Of a DNA stretch of 64,000 nucleotides, positions 12,039-24,200 are shown one piece after another (position 1 is the first letter of the stretch; each line of letters opens with the position of its first letter). The stretch covers positions 19,953,158 through 20,017,157 of the forward strand of contig NC_088645.1 in the NCBI RefSeq assembly GCF_964019385.1, in the 5' to 3' direction. Origin of the DNA: Sycon ciliatum (lineage: Eukaryota; Porifera; Calcarea; Leucosolenida; Sycettidae). A model generated the notes under the pieces. That model did not search any database, was not told the DNA's origin, and worked only from the letters and a program-made list of their open reading frames with translations. The translations under genes and the position numbers were made by a program.

Positions 12039-14441
12039 CTGGTAATTCTGGAGGAACTGCACACGACCACAAGCCAGATGTTGACTTCAGTGAGTCACCA
12101 CTATGGTCATATCATGTTACAAACGTAATTTAAAAGTGACAACGTGTGCTCGTTTCGCAACACAGTGCACTACAGTGCCGAGATAACCATACCAGCGCCG
12201 TAGGTCGTCTTAGGATTGATTATTTAGGCGTGTGGACGTGAGGCGATGGTAGTTTTCTCTGGTCTCTCCCAGAGTATTGCCCTCAATACCAGGCACGGTT
12301 GCTTTATTTTTAATTCGAAAGCGTCAGACCAGCGAGATGCTGAGGATAAGGGCAGCCAGTAATTCATTTACCCATTTCGACTGAGCGCCTTCTGCGATTC
12401 TCGGAACACAGCCAGAAAAATATTTTTGTTAGGAGTATCCCATATCCATCAGCAATAGGGGCGTCATAATCGATGTAAATCTACAACGGTTTGCTTGTAG
12501 ATTGCTTAGTGAGACCCAGAGTGACATAGTAATGCGGTGACGTCACCAGGCATCAGTCATATTAACGTCGTGTGTACTAGTTGTACAATGGTGTCATTGG
12601 CCGGTAAGGTACCTAACATTGGAATTAACATTGATAAATAACGTGTCTATAATTATTTGCTTCAAAAACCAACTCCAGATTTTGCCAATTTATCTTGCGT
12701 GCTGGCTTGTTAGGCATGGTGGAGGCAGGAGATGCAGGTGGTTGTAGTTTTTATCGTTAGTCGCACACTACATTTATTCGGTTATTCGTAAAGTGCCCAT
12801 TACTGAGAGCTACTAACTCTGGGCCAACGCTGCTAAATCTCTTTGAGAGCTAGAATAAGGTGTATCTTGAAGAATTGTGATGACTGCATCGAAGTTAGCA
12901 CGTTACATGACACCAGGGGAAACCTCACAGGAGCATCCAATTGATTTGATCGCATTGAATGCTAATGTGTTACATTGCTGCAGGTCGGGAGGGAGTTTAC
13001 TAAAATTCAGACACAATTTTGCCTGTATTTTTCCTCCGTTTCAGAGGATTTCTGGATTGTATTCCTCTTCACCATGGCAATCAGCTGCTTCGGAAATATC
13101 GTTCTGATGGCGAATGCCCGCACTACGAGGATGGCGCTCAGACGGCGCAGATCAGCACTGGATACTAGCTATGCGTTCAAGGACTTGGCGAGAAAAGAAT
13201 CTGGCCGCATTCTACCAACACATTATGATACGATTCCATTTGATATTGGTCACAGCGCAGCTCAGCCTGATCTACAGACTCGGGTTCAGCCCAGTCTTCG
13301 GGATAACACACCGTTGCAGAAAAGACAGCGGAAATCTAACCAGGAGCTTGCTAACTTAGGTTTAAGAGCCTCATTGGCCCTAAGCACAGGATCTGCCTCT
13401 TCTCGTCTTCCTATAACCGCCCCCAGGCCGCCAACACAACAGAGAGCGGCATACACTCTACCCATGTCACCCATAGGCGACTTGCCGCAGCCCAGTCATG
13501 TAGGAAACGATTCATATGAAGCTATAGAGGAGATGCCAGTTTACACCGCCATCGAAGGTGGCGAGGGAAAAAACGAAACAGGCTCCTCAGGCAACGTGGC
13601 ACAAAAAAACATTTCCGTCGCAGAAAATGCAAGACCTGACCACGAATATATCGAGTTTGAAGAAGGGTGTGTTCTTGATCACGACAAAACACCAGCTGCG
13701 GATGCCTCGGCCACTGGTCCGGGAACTACCATTACCGATGATGACATGAGCGAGTCTGCGCTAGTTGAATCAACAGATACACGGGCTGAAGGTGGTTGCG
13801 TTAATCAGAATCAAACCGATTTCCAGGAAGACACCGGGTATCATGAGCTCTCAGAGGCCAGTATTGCACATCAAGATCACCAACAAGCTGATGCTGTGGA
13901 AGACACGTCAGATGGCATCAACGCACCTTATAGCAATGAATACAACAATCTGAATGCAGCTGGAGAAAAGGCTTTATCCAGTACTGACGACGATGGTGCC
14001 GCATCCACCAAGCCAGGTACCGAACACCTGCCCCACAGACAGCTTTCAAACCCACCTATGGTTAATAAGGCACCAACAAGTCCCTCCAGGGATTTCTCAC
14101 TGCCAGAAATCCACACCCTGAAGCCATCAACCTCGGCCAGCTCAAGTGATCATGATGAAAACGTGGAAGATGTCGAGCCAATCCAGGATCATGTATACCA
14201 GGGCTTGAACGCAGAACGGAGCAGGGAAAACACTTATCAGAGACTATCTACTACTGGAGAATCCTCCACTCGCGCCAGCAGACATTATGTAGGTCATCTC
14301 AAAACTACGGGAATAGCTCGCGAAGTAACTACAACACTGGACAAGGCGAAGCCATTGACGGAGCCCATCTCTAGACAACCAGAAGCCTCAACAGTCGTCC
14401 CGGTCGAGACCAATAGTCCATCTTGTTTAAAGATTGAGTGA
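12039..14441 (+). CDS. array gene 3: TM and tyrosine-motif tail, leader not found
   Basis: The secure part is the TM/tail exon at 13045-14441. It follows acceptor TCCTCCGTTTCAG in phase 1 and encodes EDFWIVFLFTMAISCFGN..., a shorter helix that keeps the family Trp and the S-x-x-x-N motif (ISCFGN), then a basic RTTRMALRRRR and about 430 tail residues ending at TGA. Tail motifs include SYEAI followed after five residues by YTAI (about 13514-13553) and YQGL followed after nine residues by YQRL (about 14193-14250), plus HEYIEF, GYHEL, YNNL and HYVGHL. A possible phase-1 mini-exon lies at 12039-12089 and codes GNSGGTAHDHKPDVDF. Its charged HDHKPD run is like gene 2, but it has no Cys. No leader exon was found upstream, so the gene may borrow the gene 2 leader or have one I missed. 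An ATTAAA lies near 14820. Confidence 0.6.
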
Positions 14442-14714
14442 CATCTTACCTGAATGGCACCATTCATCTCTCGGATTGTAAATAATGATATGTATGTACT
14501 TCCGCAGTACAGTTTCTCCACCAGCGTCTTTGAGAGTATTTCTAGAATAGAAGTCATTCCTGGGTTTGACGCCACCTACGTTTTTCGCTGGTTTGCCCTG
14601 CCATTTATTCGGATTGGCCCTTTGGAACTGAATGTTTTCATTTCGGTCAGAACAGCTTGATGTTTGTAAACAAATACATTGTAGCTTGTTATTCTGTAGA
14701 ACTCGATTGCACAA

Positions 14715-14785
14715 TATGCAACTCCAAATATGCAACTCCAAATATGCAACTCCAAATATGCAACTCCAAATATGCAACTCCAAAT
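14715..14785. repeat. 14-bp tandem repeat
   Basis: About five copies of ATGCAACTCCAAAT, nearly perfect. Confidence 0.85.
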
Positions 14786-14864
14786 TACGATGAGGCTGGT
14801 GTACAGTGTGAACTACAATGATTAAAAAAACAATAATGGTTGACGTCAGACTAGGGCAGAGGCC

Positions 14865-15010
14865 GAGTTTTCCGCATCCGTCGGAACGCCACCACCCTTC
14901 AAGGATCAAGGCGCAGATGCAGTTCCTACAACGGTGGGTTGTGAGTAGATCAGCTCACCATCAAGTGGTCAAACACCGAAAATCCCGTTCACTGCATCCA
15001 TCGAGCCAAA
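14865..15010. repeat. dispersed repeat family B, copy 1
   Basis: Shares ordered blocks (GAGTAGATCAG, then TGGTCAAA-ACCGAAAATCCC, then a TTCA-TG-ATCC block) with about 17410-17535 and 43035-43235. Possibly SINE-like; type undecided. Confidence 0.55.
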
Positions 15011-15210
15011 AATCTTTTTCCCTAAGATCATTTCGTCACTTGACTTGTCCTTTTCGCGTAACTCCCATTGTGCGCGAGATAGTTTGGAAGGATATCGAAA
15101 TGAATGCGTTCATTGCCTCTATTTCCAAGAAAATGTCCCTGTTTCACCGTTGCTGAATGAAGTTATACACTCTAACAAAATTTTCCTATTGACCACGCCT
15201 CTAGAAGGTT

Positions 15211-15470
15211 TATCAAAAAAGTATTCGTTCTAGACCAAAGAGTGGTATATTTGATAACATTCAATAACGATAGAAATATTTACGATACTTCTCCAGACGT
15301 TTCGTTGTTCTGAACAACATCGTCAGTGGATAAAGAAAGAAAGTCTTTATCCACTGACGATGTTGTTCAGAACAACGAAACGTCTGGAGAAGTATCGTAA
15401 ATATTTCTATCGTTATTGAATGTTATCAAATATACCACTCTTTGGTCTAGAAAGAATACTTTTTTTGATA
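15211..15470. mobile_element. 260-bp nearly perfect fold-back element
   Basis: The left arm runs from TATCAAAAAAGTATTC to the centre near 15340. The right arm is its reverse complement over about 125 bp with very few mismatches. Non-coding. The high arm identity suggests a recent insertion. Confidence 0.85.
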
Positions 15471-15832
15471 TTACAATGAGAGTGAATAATCAACGGCTTG
15501 TCCACCAACTCTAGAAGGTTTCATGTCGAGCAATGCAGAGGCCTAGTGGTTCATCAAGTCTGAGTGTGTGGTATATCTGCTTGGCTGTCTTTTCCTTTCC
15601 TTTTTCCTTTCCTTTTCTCAGAAACTCTCCTTGGAAACGTTGATCGATTCTGCTCGAACATGCGACATTAAAAAAACCATGCAAAGCCTTCTTGACAGGG
15701 AAATCCTTAGACTCTGCTCCTATTCTTTATTCGTATGCCAAAACGTATAAAACATACCAAACAAAACTAATTTTGCTGGTTCTGGTTACGCACTGCAATA
15801 CCCAGGTGTGGTATATTGAATTGTTTTGTTTG

Positions 15833-15956
15833 CCCGTAAAAGAGGCCTAGCATCCATTCCTTCATCTAGATAGCAAACATGCACGCTACATTTAATTCGA
15901 AAAGTACCAAAAGTACCAAATCCTGCCATTTAGTCTGCAGGAATTATCCTTCAAGG
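15833..15956. mobile_element. degenerate MITE family A copy
   Basis: Weak, gapped similarity to the internal and right-hand parts of the elements at 8169 and 40828 (AGCAAACATGCACGC, AAAAGTACC, then TCTGCAGGAATTATCC). Confidence 0.45.
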
Positions 15957-16862
15957 GCTCATTAAATCTGACACGGCGAAAACACATTAAAATTCGCTGG
16001 TTACATGTCACCTCGATGCAATACACCATTCTACAGCTGTCAGTTCAGTTTGAATTCGACTCATGGTTGCACGAACGAGGCCCTGTTGGCCGAAGCAGCT
16101 TGCATTGGTTAGGACAATCTGTACTCTACGTTCATTCCTAAGCACACGTCGTGTGTACTAGCGTCATTAGGGGACATGATCAAGCATACAACTCCACGTA
16201 GACGTGCTAAGTTTACGCAGCTTGGCTGTAGCCTTTAGCTGGTGAGAAAACTGCAGCTCCTTACACTTCACTGTGAGCATATGGTACGAACATGCACGTT
16301 GGTAGCTTAGTTGACAGCTGAGTGCGACCACGATGTGGTATTGTCACATTTCTGCTGTCAAAGGTTCTAAAAGAAGACGGCTTTCGACATAACCGTTATT
16401 CCTATCTGTCACGTTTTGAGTCTCGACTCACACTGGCATAACTCCAATGCCAATGAACTTCACTGTGCCCTGTGAATGCCATGGCCAGCAGTAATCAACC
16501 ACGGACCAGCACAGGTCACGAAGAAGAGTGCAAGGTGGAAGTTAGCATTGAGCGGTCACGCCACACACAGTGATAACGGTTAGGAGTTGAATGGGTGGAA
16601 ATGTTCTGCTAACCTTACCGCGGCTTGTTATTAATACTGCATGCAGTATCTGTGGCACTTTAGAGTGATATTCCAACTCCTAGCTCTATAGATAGGAGCC
16701 ATTGGTAATAAGGAAGTGAGGAAGTTGATGGATTCATTGAAACCTCGGAAGTAGAGCTTCCACTGGATGCGATCTGGTCCAGCGGTTTGATAGATATTTT
16801 GACCAGCGGCAGTATTTCAATCTTGTCAGAGTCGTATGTAGGAAACCGCGCCAGATATGGAA

Positions 16863-19319
16863 ATGCAGACGCCACCGCAGGTCGCAGCCAAGCTGTTGAT
16901 AATCACAACCTGCCTTCTAGGTGAGTTCTAAGAGCCCCACTTCGCCTCACACAATACGTTCTGGTACATTGAAATCACGCCACGCCCCTAAGATCAGTCT
17001 AATGTTTGCTAAGTGAACAATGGATGCACAAGGTGATATCGCTGCATATATTCTGCTTAGGGTTTCTGCGAATAGAGTACCAGTATTCTGTTTGTTACGC
17101 GAAACAACCCCTGCAGGGCTGGAGCCAGGTCCACAGGGGTGGCCGTGGTGCAGTTTCATATCGGCCAAACGCCCAGTCATTTTCCCATACCCAATCTCAG
17201 TATCACAGGAGAAGGCATCTCCAGCTCTATAAATCTGACAGTTGCCGGTACACACTTTGTTTTCAAAGGACATCAGCCAGTACATTTTAAATAGCAAGAG
17301 TTTGCAGCTCGACGATCCCCCAGCCCAAGGCGGAATTTTCTAAATGGGTCTTTCGCAGTTGTTTGACTCACTGATGCCACCATGCGTAAAAAAACATTCA
17401 CGGGTCGCGTAAGACTCGGCTCGAGGCAGATGCGCAGATGCAGCTCCTAAGCCGTGGGAGGCGAGTAGATCAGACCCACCCCAAATTGGTCAAAGACCGA
17501 AAATCCCATTCATTGGCATCCATGTTTCCCTCCTGCCAGGTCACGAGTTCCCAATTAATGGTGCGTCTCAGGAACAAAATCCTTTCGATTTCAAGCAGGA
17601 CTTGAACCTGGTACCCTCTTTTTCTTAATCATGGTCTTAGAAAATCCCACTATGCCTGCCTGCGCAGCCAGAGATCAAATTACAAAGAAATTGTACATAC
17701 CAGCTGTGGTAGTCGAAGCAGGACAAGGGACGATAGATCGACGTGCCCTGAACCTGATGAACTCTCACCGTACATGTATCTACAAAACTAGCGCGGGAAA
17801 GCGTACGCACGTGATCATTGTTTTGCCAAAGAATGACGCAAGGGTTAAGGTTTCCGGATTTTCCGCCATGGATGAAACCACCAGAGCTCGAGATAGGAGT
17901 CGCATGCTCTTGGTCATGTACACTTGATAATAGTCCTCACTGAACTACTACAGCCCTTGAGTGCTAGTCAAATGAGAAGTGCATGTAGCATGGGTCATTC
18001 CATTCATAAGAAACTGGGAGGGAGGGACATGACATTTTTGGCCATACCAGTGGCGACAGCACTGCCACATTAGTAAATATCAACATATGTATTCTCTGCA
18101 AGCTGAAGAAGCAAAGTCTGACCTCTGAAATTCTCTTGCAAGCCTGTTTAAAATGTACTGTATGTTCTTCAAACCATTGTTGCAACATATACACATACGC
18201 CAACGTGCAGTCACGAAATCAGGAGAGCTTTGGATGCAAGTTTACCAGACACAGTATTTTTCCCCCAGCGTTATTGAGATACGTTCTGATGCCTATAAAC
18301 TAATACACGGTAAAACAATGGTAAATTTAACGAGTGTGTTGTAGAAAGGAATATTAAAATGTGGCATCACCAGTGCTAGGAAACAACACACAATAATAAT
18401 ACGATACTAGACCCGCGCCGAAAAGGTTGCATTCACAGAAATCTAGTAGTCCAGGGCACATGCCGGTACAGACGTATCTAATTAAGGTGTGGAGCAATCA
18501 GGGACCTGATAGTCCACGTTTTGCTCATATGTGTAGTCCACACATACACACGTACATTAAAAATATATAATGTGTACACCATAACGAGGAGAGGAACAGC
18601 AGTCCTCTGGGTGCTACATGTTGTGTCACAAATACATATAATGCAAAATACTCCGCATCCCTGCATTGCATACATGTTCATTACTGATCGAGGGCTCGAT
18701 CTTCTATCACACTCTGTCTGTGTAAACTGCTTATATACATTGCTCAGATTTGATTCAAGGCGAAACGACTGATCCAGCATCCAACCAAAGTACGTCAACC
18801 AGTATGTCAACCGAAGCGGGTAAGCCATTGTCCAGTCGTTTTACAAAAGGTTCTGCCGGGCATGTTTCTACCACCGAAAATGATTCCTGCAGGCTGTACC
18901 AGCTAGGGAAAATTGAAATATCTGTCTGTATAAGAATACGACAGGTTTCGATGTACACCTTCTACCCAAAAGCGGAATAATCAATGGTCACCCATGTTTC
19001 TTGCTGGTCAATTTATGAATTTTGTGTATTGTCTTCCAGATACTGCTACACTGCAGATGTCTTGCACGAGCAACTGCACAAGCACTGGAAACGGTAAGTT
19101 GCTTTTAATAGAATTTTCTCATTTCATCTCGTTTGTGACTTCCGATTTTATTCAACAAATGAGAGTCAATCCCAACTCATGAACAAACACACATACACCC
19201 CCCCCCCCCCCCACACACACACACCGTTGACCATTGACCGTTTGACGCCCATCGCCGGAGGCGATGATAGCGATGCTACAGCAGAAGCCATAGCAGCTTG
19301 TGCTGGGATCGCACCGTTC

Positions 19320-19384
<65 letters not shown>

Positions 19385-19927
19385 ACAAGGAGGTGTGCAT
19401 GGAATAGTTGCGGAGTGAGAGTGGCAGACCTGTGTGAAGTGTACCTCGCGTGACCAGTGCCATGCAGCGTACAACCCTGGGCTATGAGTACCGATGAGAC
19501 ATGGGGTGTGGACAGTAGCTTGGGCCTTAGCGAACCATGACACCCAGCTCAGGTCAGAATAACTTGCCTGGGCTAGGGATACAAGGCGCAGTAGAGATAG
19601 ACATGTACCGTGAAGTACCGCCAGAGCACCCCACCATCTCGTCCTTTCGTGGCCGTATTGTGGAGGTGGTCTGCTGTCTGTAGGTCATACGACACGAACC
19701 TTGTACACATATTCTACATATTGCAGTCAATCCGTACCTTCGAGCGGACACAAGCTCCAAACAAAACCTGCCAAGTGTGCCCTTAGTACACTTAGGTTCT
19801 CACATCGTAAAAACTTCGTTGCACTCTGCCATACGATTTTCCTTTCCCTGGCTGTAAAATGGTGGGGCGCTCTCGCAAGACGGGGCGCTCTGGCGGTACT
19901 TAACGGTACATAGAGATTGGTAGATCA

Positions 19928-19960
<33 letters not shown>

Positions 19961-21155
19961 GTTGTAACGGAATCTCAGCCATTCAGTTCCCCGGGACGCA
20001 GGACACAAAGGACAAGACTGGTTTGTTTTACATAATATATTTGGACATTACGGAAAGGTAGACTACTCTGACAGAGACGAACAAGAAGACTGACAAAAAG
20101 GACTCTCGACTACAACATCGCGCATGCTCATATCACACATGCACGCGACTAGACGAGACAGTTTGGGGAATGCCATCACACAGGAAAACAACACATCATT
20201 TCACAAGACCTGCCCCCTTGATGACATTCCACAAAATAATAAACCGACACCACGTTCCACATGCACAACAGCAAAAGGAACCACAGCAGAACAGAAAAAC
20301 GAAAACCAACCATCAACCTAGAGCCGACGCTCTAAAATAATATCCGGGCCACGAAACAGGGCCAAACACAAACCTAGAGCCGACGCTCTACAACCAGGCC
20401 ACGCCAAACAAGGCCAACCGAAATAAGGGAGCCGAAGCTCCAACAAAATAATAACATGCGCACAGCCGCACCAAATATATCTACAACAAAAACAATGGAG
20501 AACAACAGAACGAATACAAGAGCAACAGACCGACAACAAGCAAACTGAAACAACACAGCAACAAGCAACGAACTGAACAGAGAGAGAACAACACAGCGAG
20601 CAAGACAACAAGACGAACAACAAGGACGGCACACAGTCGGTGACGCCAGACTCGTCCACTGTCCTCTGGCGAGCCACGGCCACAGGCTCCGTCCCGGTTC
20701 CTGCCGTCTCAGGCTCCAGTCCACAGTGACTGTTCTAGTCCATCACCTTCTCTGCCTCCTCTCCGTGTCGTCTTCCGCTCCCACCAGCTCTTCACCTCCT
20801 CCGCTCCCATGCTCTGTTTACTTCAAAGTAACAGCTACTTCGTTGTTCACGACGACGACTCATGACAAACTTACTCATCCTCTGCGTCCCGGGTTTCGGC
20901 ACCACGTTGTAACGGAATCTCAGCCATTCCGTTCCCCGGGACGCAGGACACAAAGGACAAGACTGGTTTGTTGTACATCATATATTTGGACATTACGGAA
21001 AGGTAGACTACTCTGACAGAGACGAACAAGAAGACTGACAAAAAGGACTCTCGACTACAACATCGCGCATGCTCATATAACACATGCACGCGACTAGACG
21101 AGACAGTTTGGGGAATGCCATCACACAGGAAAACAACACATCAGTTCACAACAGA

Positions 21156-21249
<94 letters not shown>

Positions 21250-24200
21250 GCGAGAGGGAGAGAGAGGGAGAGAGAGAGATAGATAAATAGATAGATATGA
21301 AAAATGTTTTGTTCATTGCTATCAGGTTCGGCCTCATTTTCTCTGTGCTGCGCTGATGAGTCCACAAATGACGAAACAGCTCTGTCCGCAGATTGAGTAG
21401 ATAGATAGATAGATATGTAGATAGAGAGAGACACACACACACACGCACACCCAGACAAAGGTACAGACAACATGGCATGCGATAGCCATCAGAGAGTTGT
21501 AGCCATCCAGAAATTCCTGTCATAGGCCAGTCATGCGCCTGTTGCGTTATAATAGTGAGCGTCAATAGTCATCGCCTGACACGGGAGGAGCTCAGCTGTA
21601 CACTCTGTTTCGATATCGACAAGCACGCACACAACCGTAGTCCAAGCTTCCAGCCAAGTACCCATGTCTTAAAGGGGAAGTTAAGGCAAAAATTAAAATT
21701 TCACCAGTTGTAGTCTTCGGGGTGCTGAGTCGAATGGTCGTGGTCCGAGGAAGCTGAGACGCTCCCTTCCTACTTGAATCCCAATCGAACTCGCGCACTT
21801 CCACCGAAACTGGGTGACTGCGCCCTACGAGATGGGGATTTGTATGCAAAATGTCACTAAAAGCGCCATTTCGTTCTTATAAAAGCACGGATGACCGCGA
21901 TTGGCCCATATGTTGTAGTCTTTTGGACGCTGAGTCGACTGGTTTTGGTCCGAAAAGGCTGCGATGCAGTGTTCCGCCTTTATTCCCAATCGAACATGGT
22001 TGAACAAGCGGTCACGTGCTCCTGCGTACGCCAGTCACCTGGTCACCGTGCCTGCAGGGTACAACTTACTAGCCTGTTTGACCTTTTTTGGGTGCAGTCC
22101 TGTCACTCGAGTTGAACTCGAGTTGAACCTTGGTGTGAAAGTTGTCACCTGCTGGCGTGGTGACCAGGTGATTTGGGCACCCAGGAGCACGTGACCACTT
22201 GTTCAACCATGTTCGATTGGGAATAAAGGCGGAACGCTGCATCGCAGCCTTTTCGGACCAAAACCAGTCGACTCAGCGTCCAAAAGACTACAACATATGG
22301 GCCAATCGCGGTCATCCGTGCTTTTATAAGAACGAAATGGCGCTTTTAGTGACATTTTGCATACAAATCCCCATCTCGTAGGGCGCAGTCACCCAGTTTC
22401 GGTGGAAGTGCGCGAGTTCGATTGGGATTCAAGTAGGAAGGGAGCGTCTCAGCTTCCTCGGACCACGACCATTCGACTCAGCACCCCGAAGACTACAACT
22501 GGTGAAATTTTAATTTTTGCCTTAACTTCCCCTTTAAAACCGGAGTTTCACCCCGAATCGTGTGCGTAGGGGTAGCGCCATTACAGGGCCAGCACCACTG
22601 GCGCGGCCGTACTAATATAAGTCGGTCCACGTGGAACGTCCAAAATCGGGGAGAAAACGGTTCGATGTATGATTTTGTACAGGGAGTTGTAGAACAAACT
22701 ACCCTGTCATCAGGAACATTCTACGTCCAGTGAACCATGGTGAACCATCATAGATGCAGACCTTCAAGTTAGTTGTACCCAGGGGCTAGGAGATGAACCG
22801 AAATGCGCCCAGAGTGCAGGATTTGCATTCTAAATTCCTAAAATGTTATGGGGGAGGACCCCCATTCAACAGGGCACTTCGCTGCACCACTCCGTGGGAG
22901 CTGCCTTAGGCCCTGCATTAGCACTGCTCCCTGAGACAGGCTTTTTGCCCAGCCACAGTTCAAAACGTTACAATCATATCAGGTCCACAACCTCACCCCA
23001 AATGATTCCGTTGCAGATGTGAGCTGGAACCGCTGGGAGAATCAGATGGCTTGGCGGAGTAGTTTTGGGAGACACCGACCGGTGGCGATACGGGCGACAT
23101 CACCGACGCCGAGTTGCACGACTGGGCTGTGAGTGCCGAGCTGATACAGAGGCAAACGTCGTGCCGGAAAGTCGATGTGCAGGCTGGAGAAGTGAAGGTC
23201 AATGTCGCAGTCACAACGTAAACACTGCTCCAGTTATGAGTTACTGCTCCTCTCTAAAGGCGAGACACCAGCGGAGAAAAGCGATGACCCACGGCGAGCT
23301 GAAAGGCTGCAGCCAAATTTGTCGGGATTTTGGCGGAGGCGGCCGCGGGAGTCTGCTGCTACGCTGGAGCAGGACAAGCGGTCTCGGCCAAAGCAGAGTC
23401 TTGGAGTTTCTGACTCTGGCGGACGTAGACCTATGACTACGTCAAGTACATGTAGTACGTGGCCGACCGGTGGCGCTCTAGGCCGCGTGCGACGGAGAGA
23501 GTCTACGACCATGATGGGATAGAGCACAGCAGTCCACTCTGAGAAAAGTTTCCGACACCCGATCATGGAGAAAGAAGTTTGATACTCGCGCACCAGCGCA
23601 TTGTAGTGGAGTGGGCATAGGGTTGCCTGAGTTGTGCAGAGCATGGAGTGCAGTGCATAGATTTACTCCGTGCTGCGCGTTCGCTGTGGCAACTGGCAAG
23701 TCCATATACACCTTCTTTTACGTGCAAATAAACAAACAAACGAATATTTCCTCAAGATTAGTGTGCTTCATGATCTTACATTTTTAGCACCAGCAAAAGT
23801 TCATGCATCGCAGAAAAGAACTGTCTAGGCAAATGTCGTTGAAATGAGGGTCGAGCTCTTTGTGATGGTTAGTGTTTGCAAGCACACGACGCATTCGCGT
23901 CGACCCAACCAACAATGGATAGAAACGAGAGTTTGGGCCCAGCTTCTAAGCATTACATTTTAGTCTTTGCTTGTTCCCTGTATACTAATCCTCATCCCAA
24001 TGTCTCTTTTCGTGAAACAGCACACTATCTCTTTTGTTGAGAATGTACATCTGTACTTGTTATCACATGACAATAGTAGAATACTCTACAATGCGGGAGT
24101 TTGTCCACCACATGAGCAGCAGACGAGCAAACCAAATTTTCAATGTCCCATAGTGTCTCTCACGGTACCCCACATGCCTATAAATCTTTCCGTTTAATTT

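Larger units (their letters stand above)
14442..16862. other. interval between array genes 3 and 4
   Basis: Repeats fill much of it: a 14-bp tandem array, a dispersed repeat, a 260-bp fold-back and a degenerate family A MITE. No exon was recognised. The sequence just before 16863 is presumably the promoter and 5' untranslated region of gene 4. Confidence 0.4.

Noticed and set aside
17631-17927. 98-residue frame in intron 1 of gene 4
   Set aside because: No splice sites in the family phase and no recognisable motif; likely chance.
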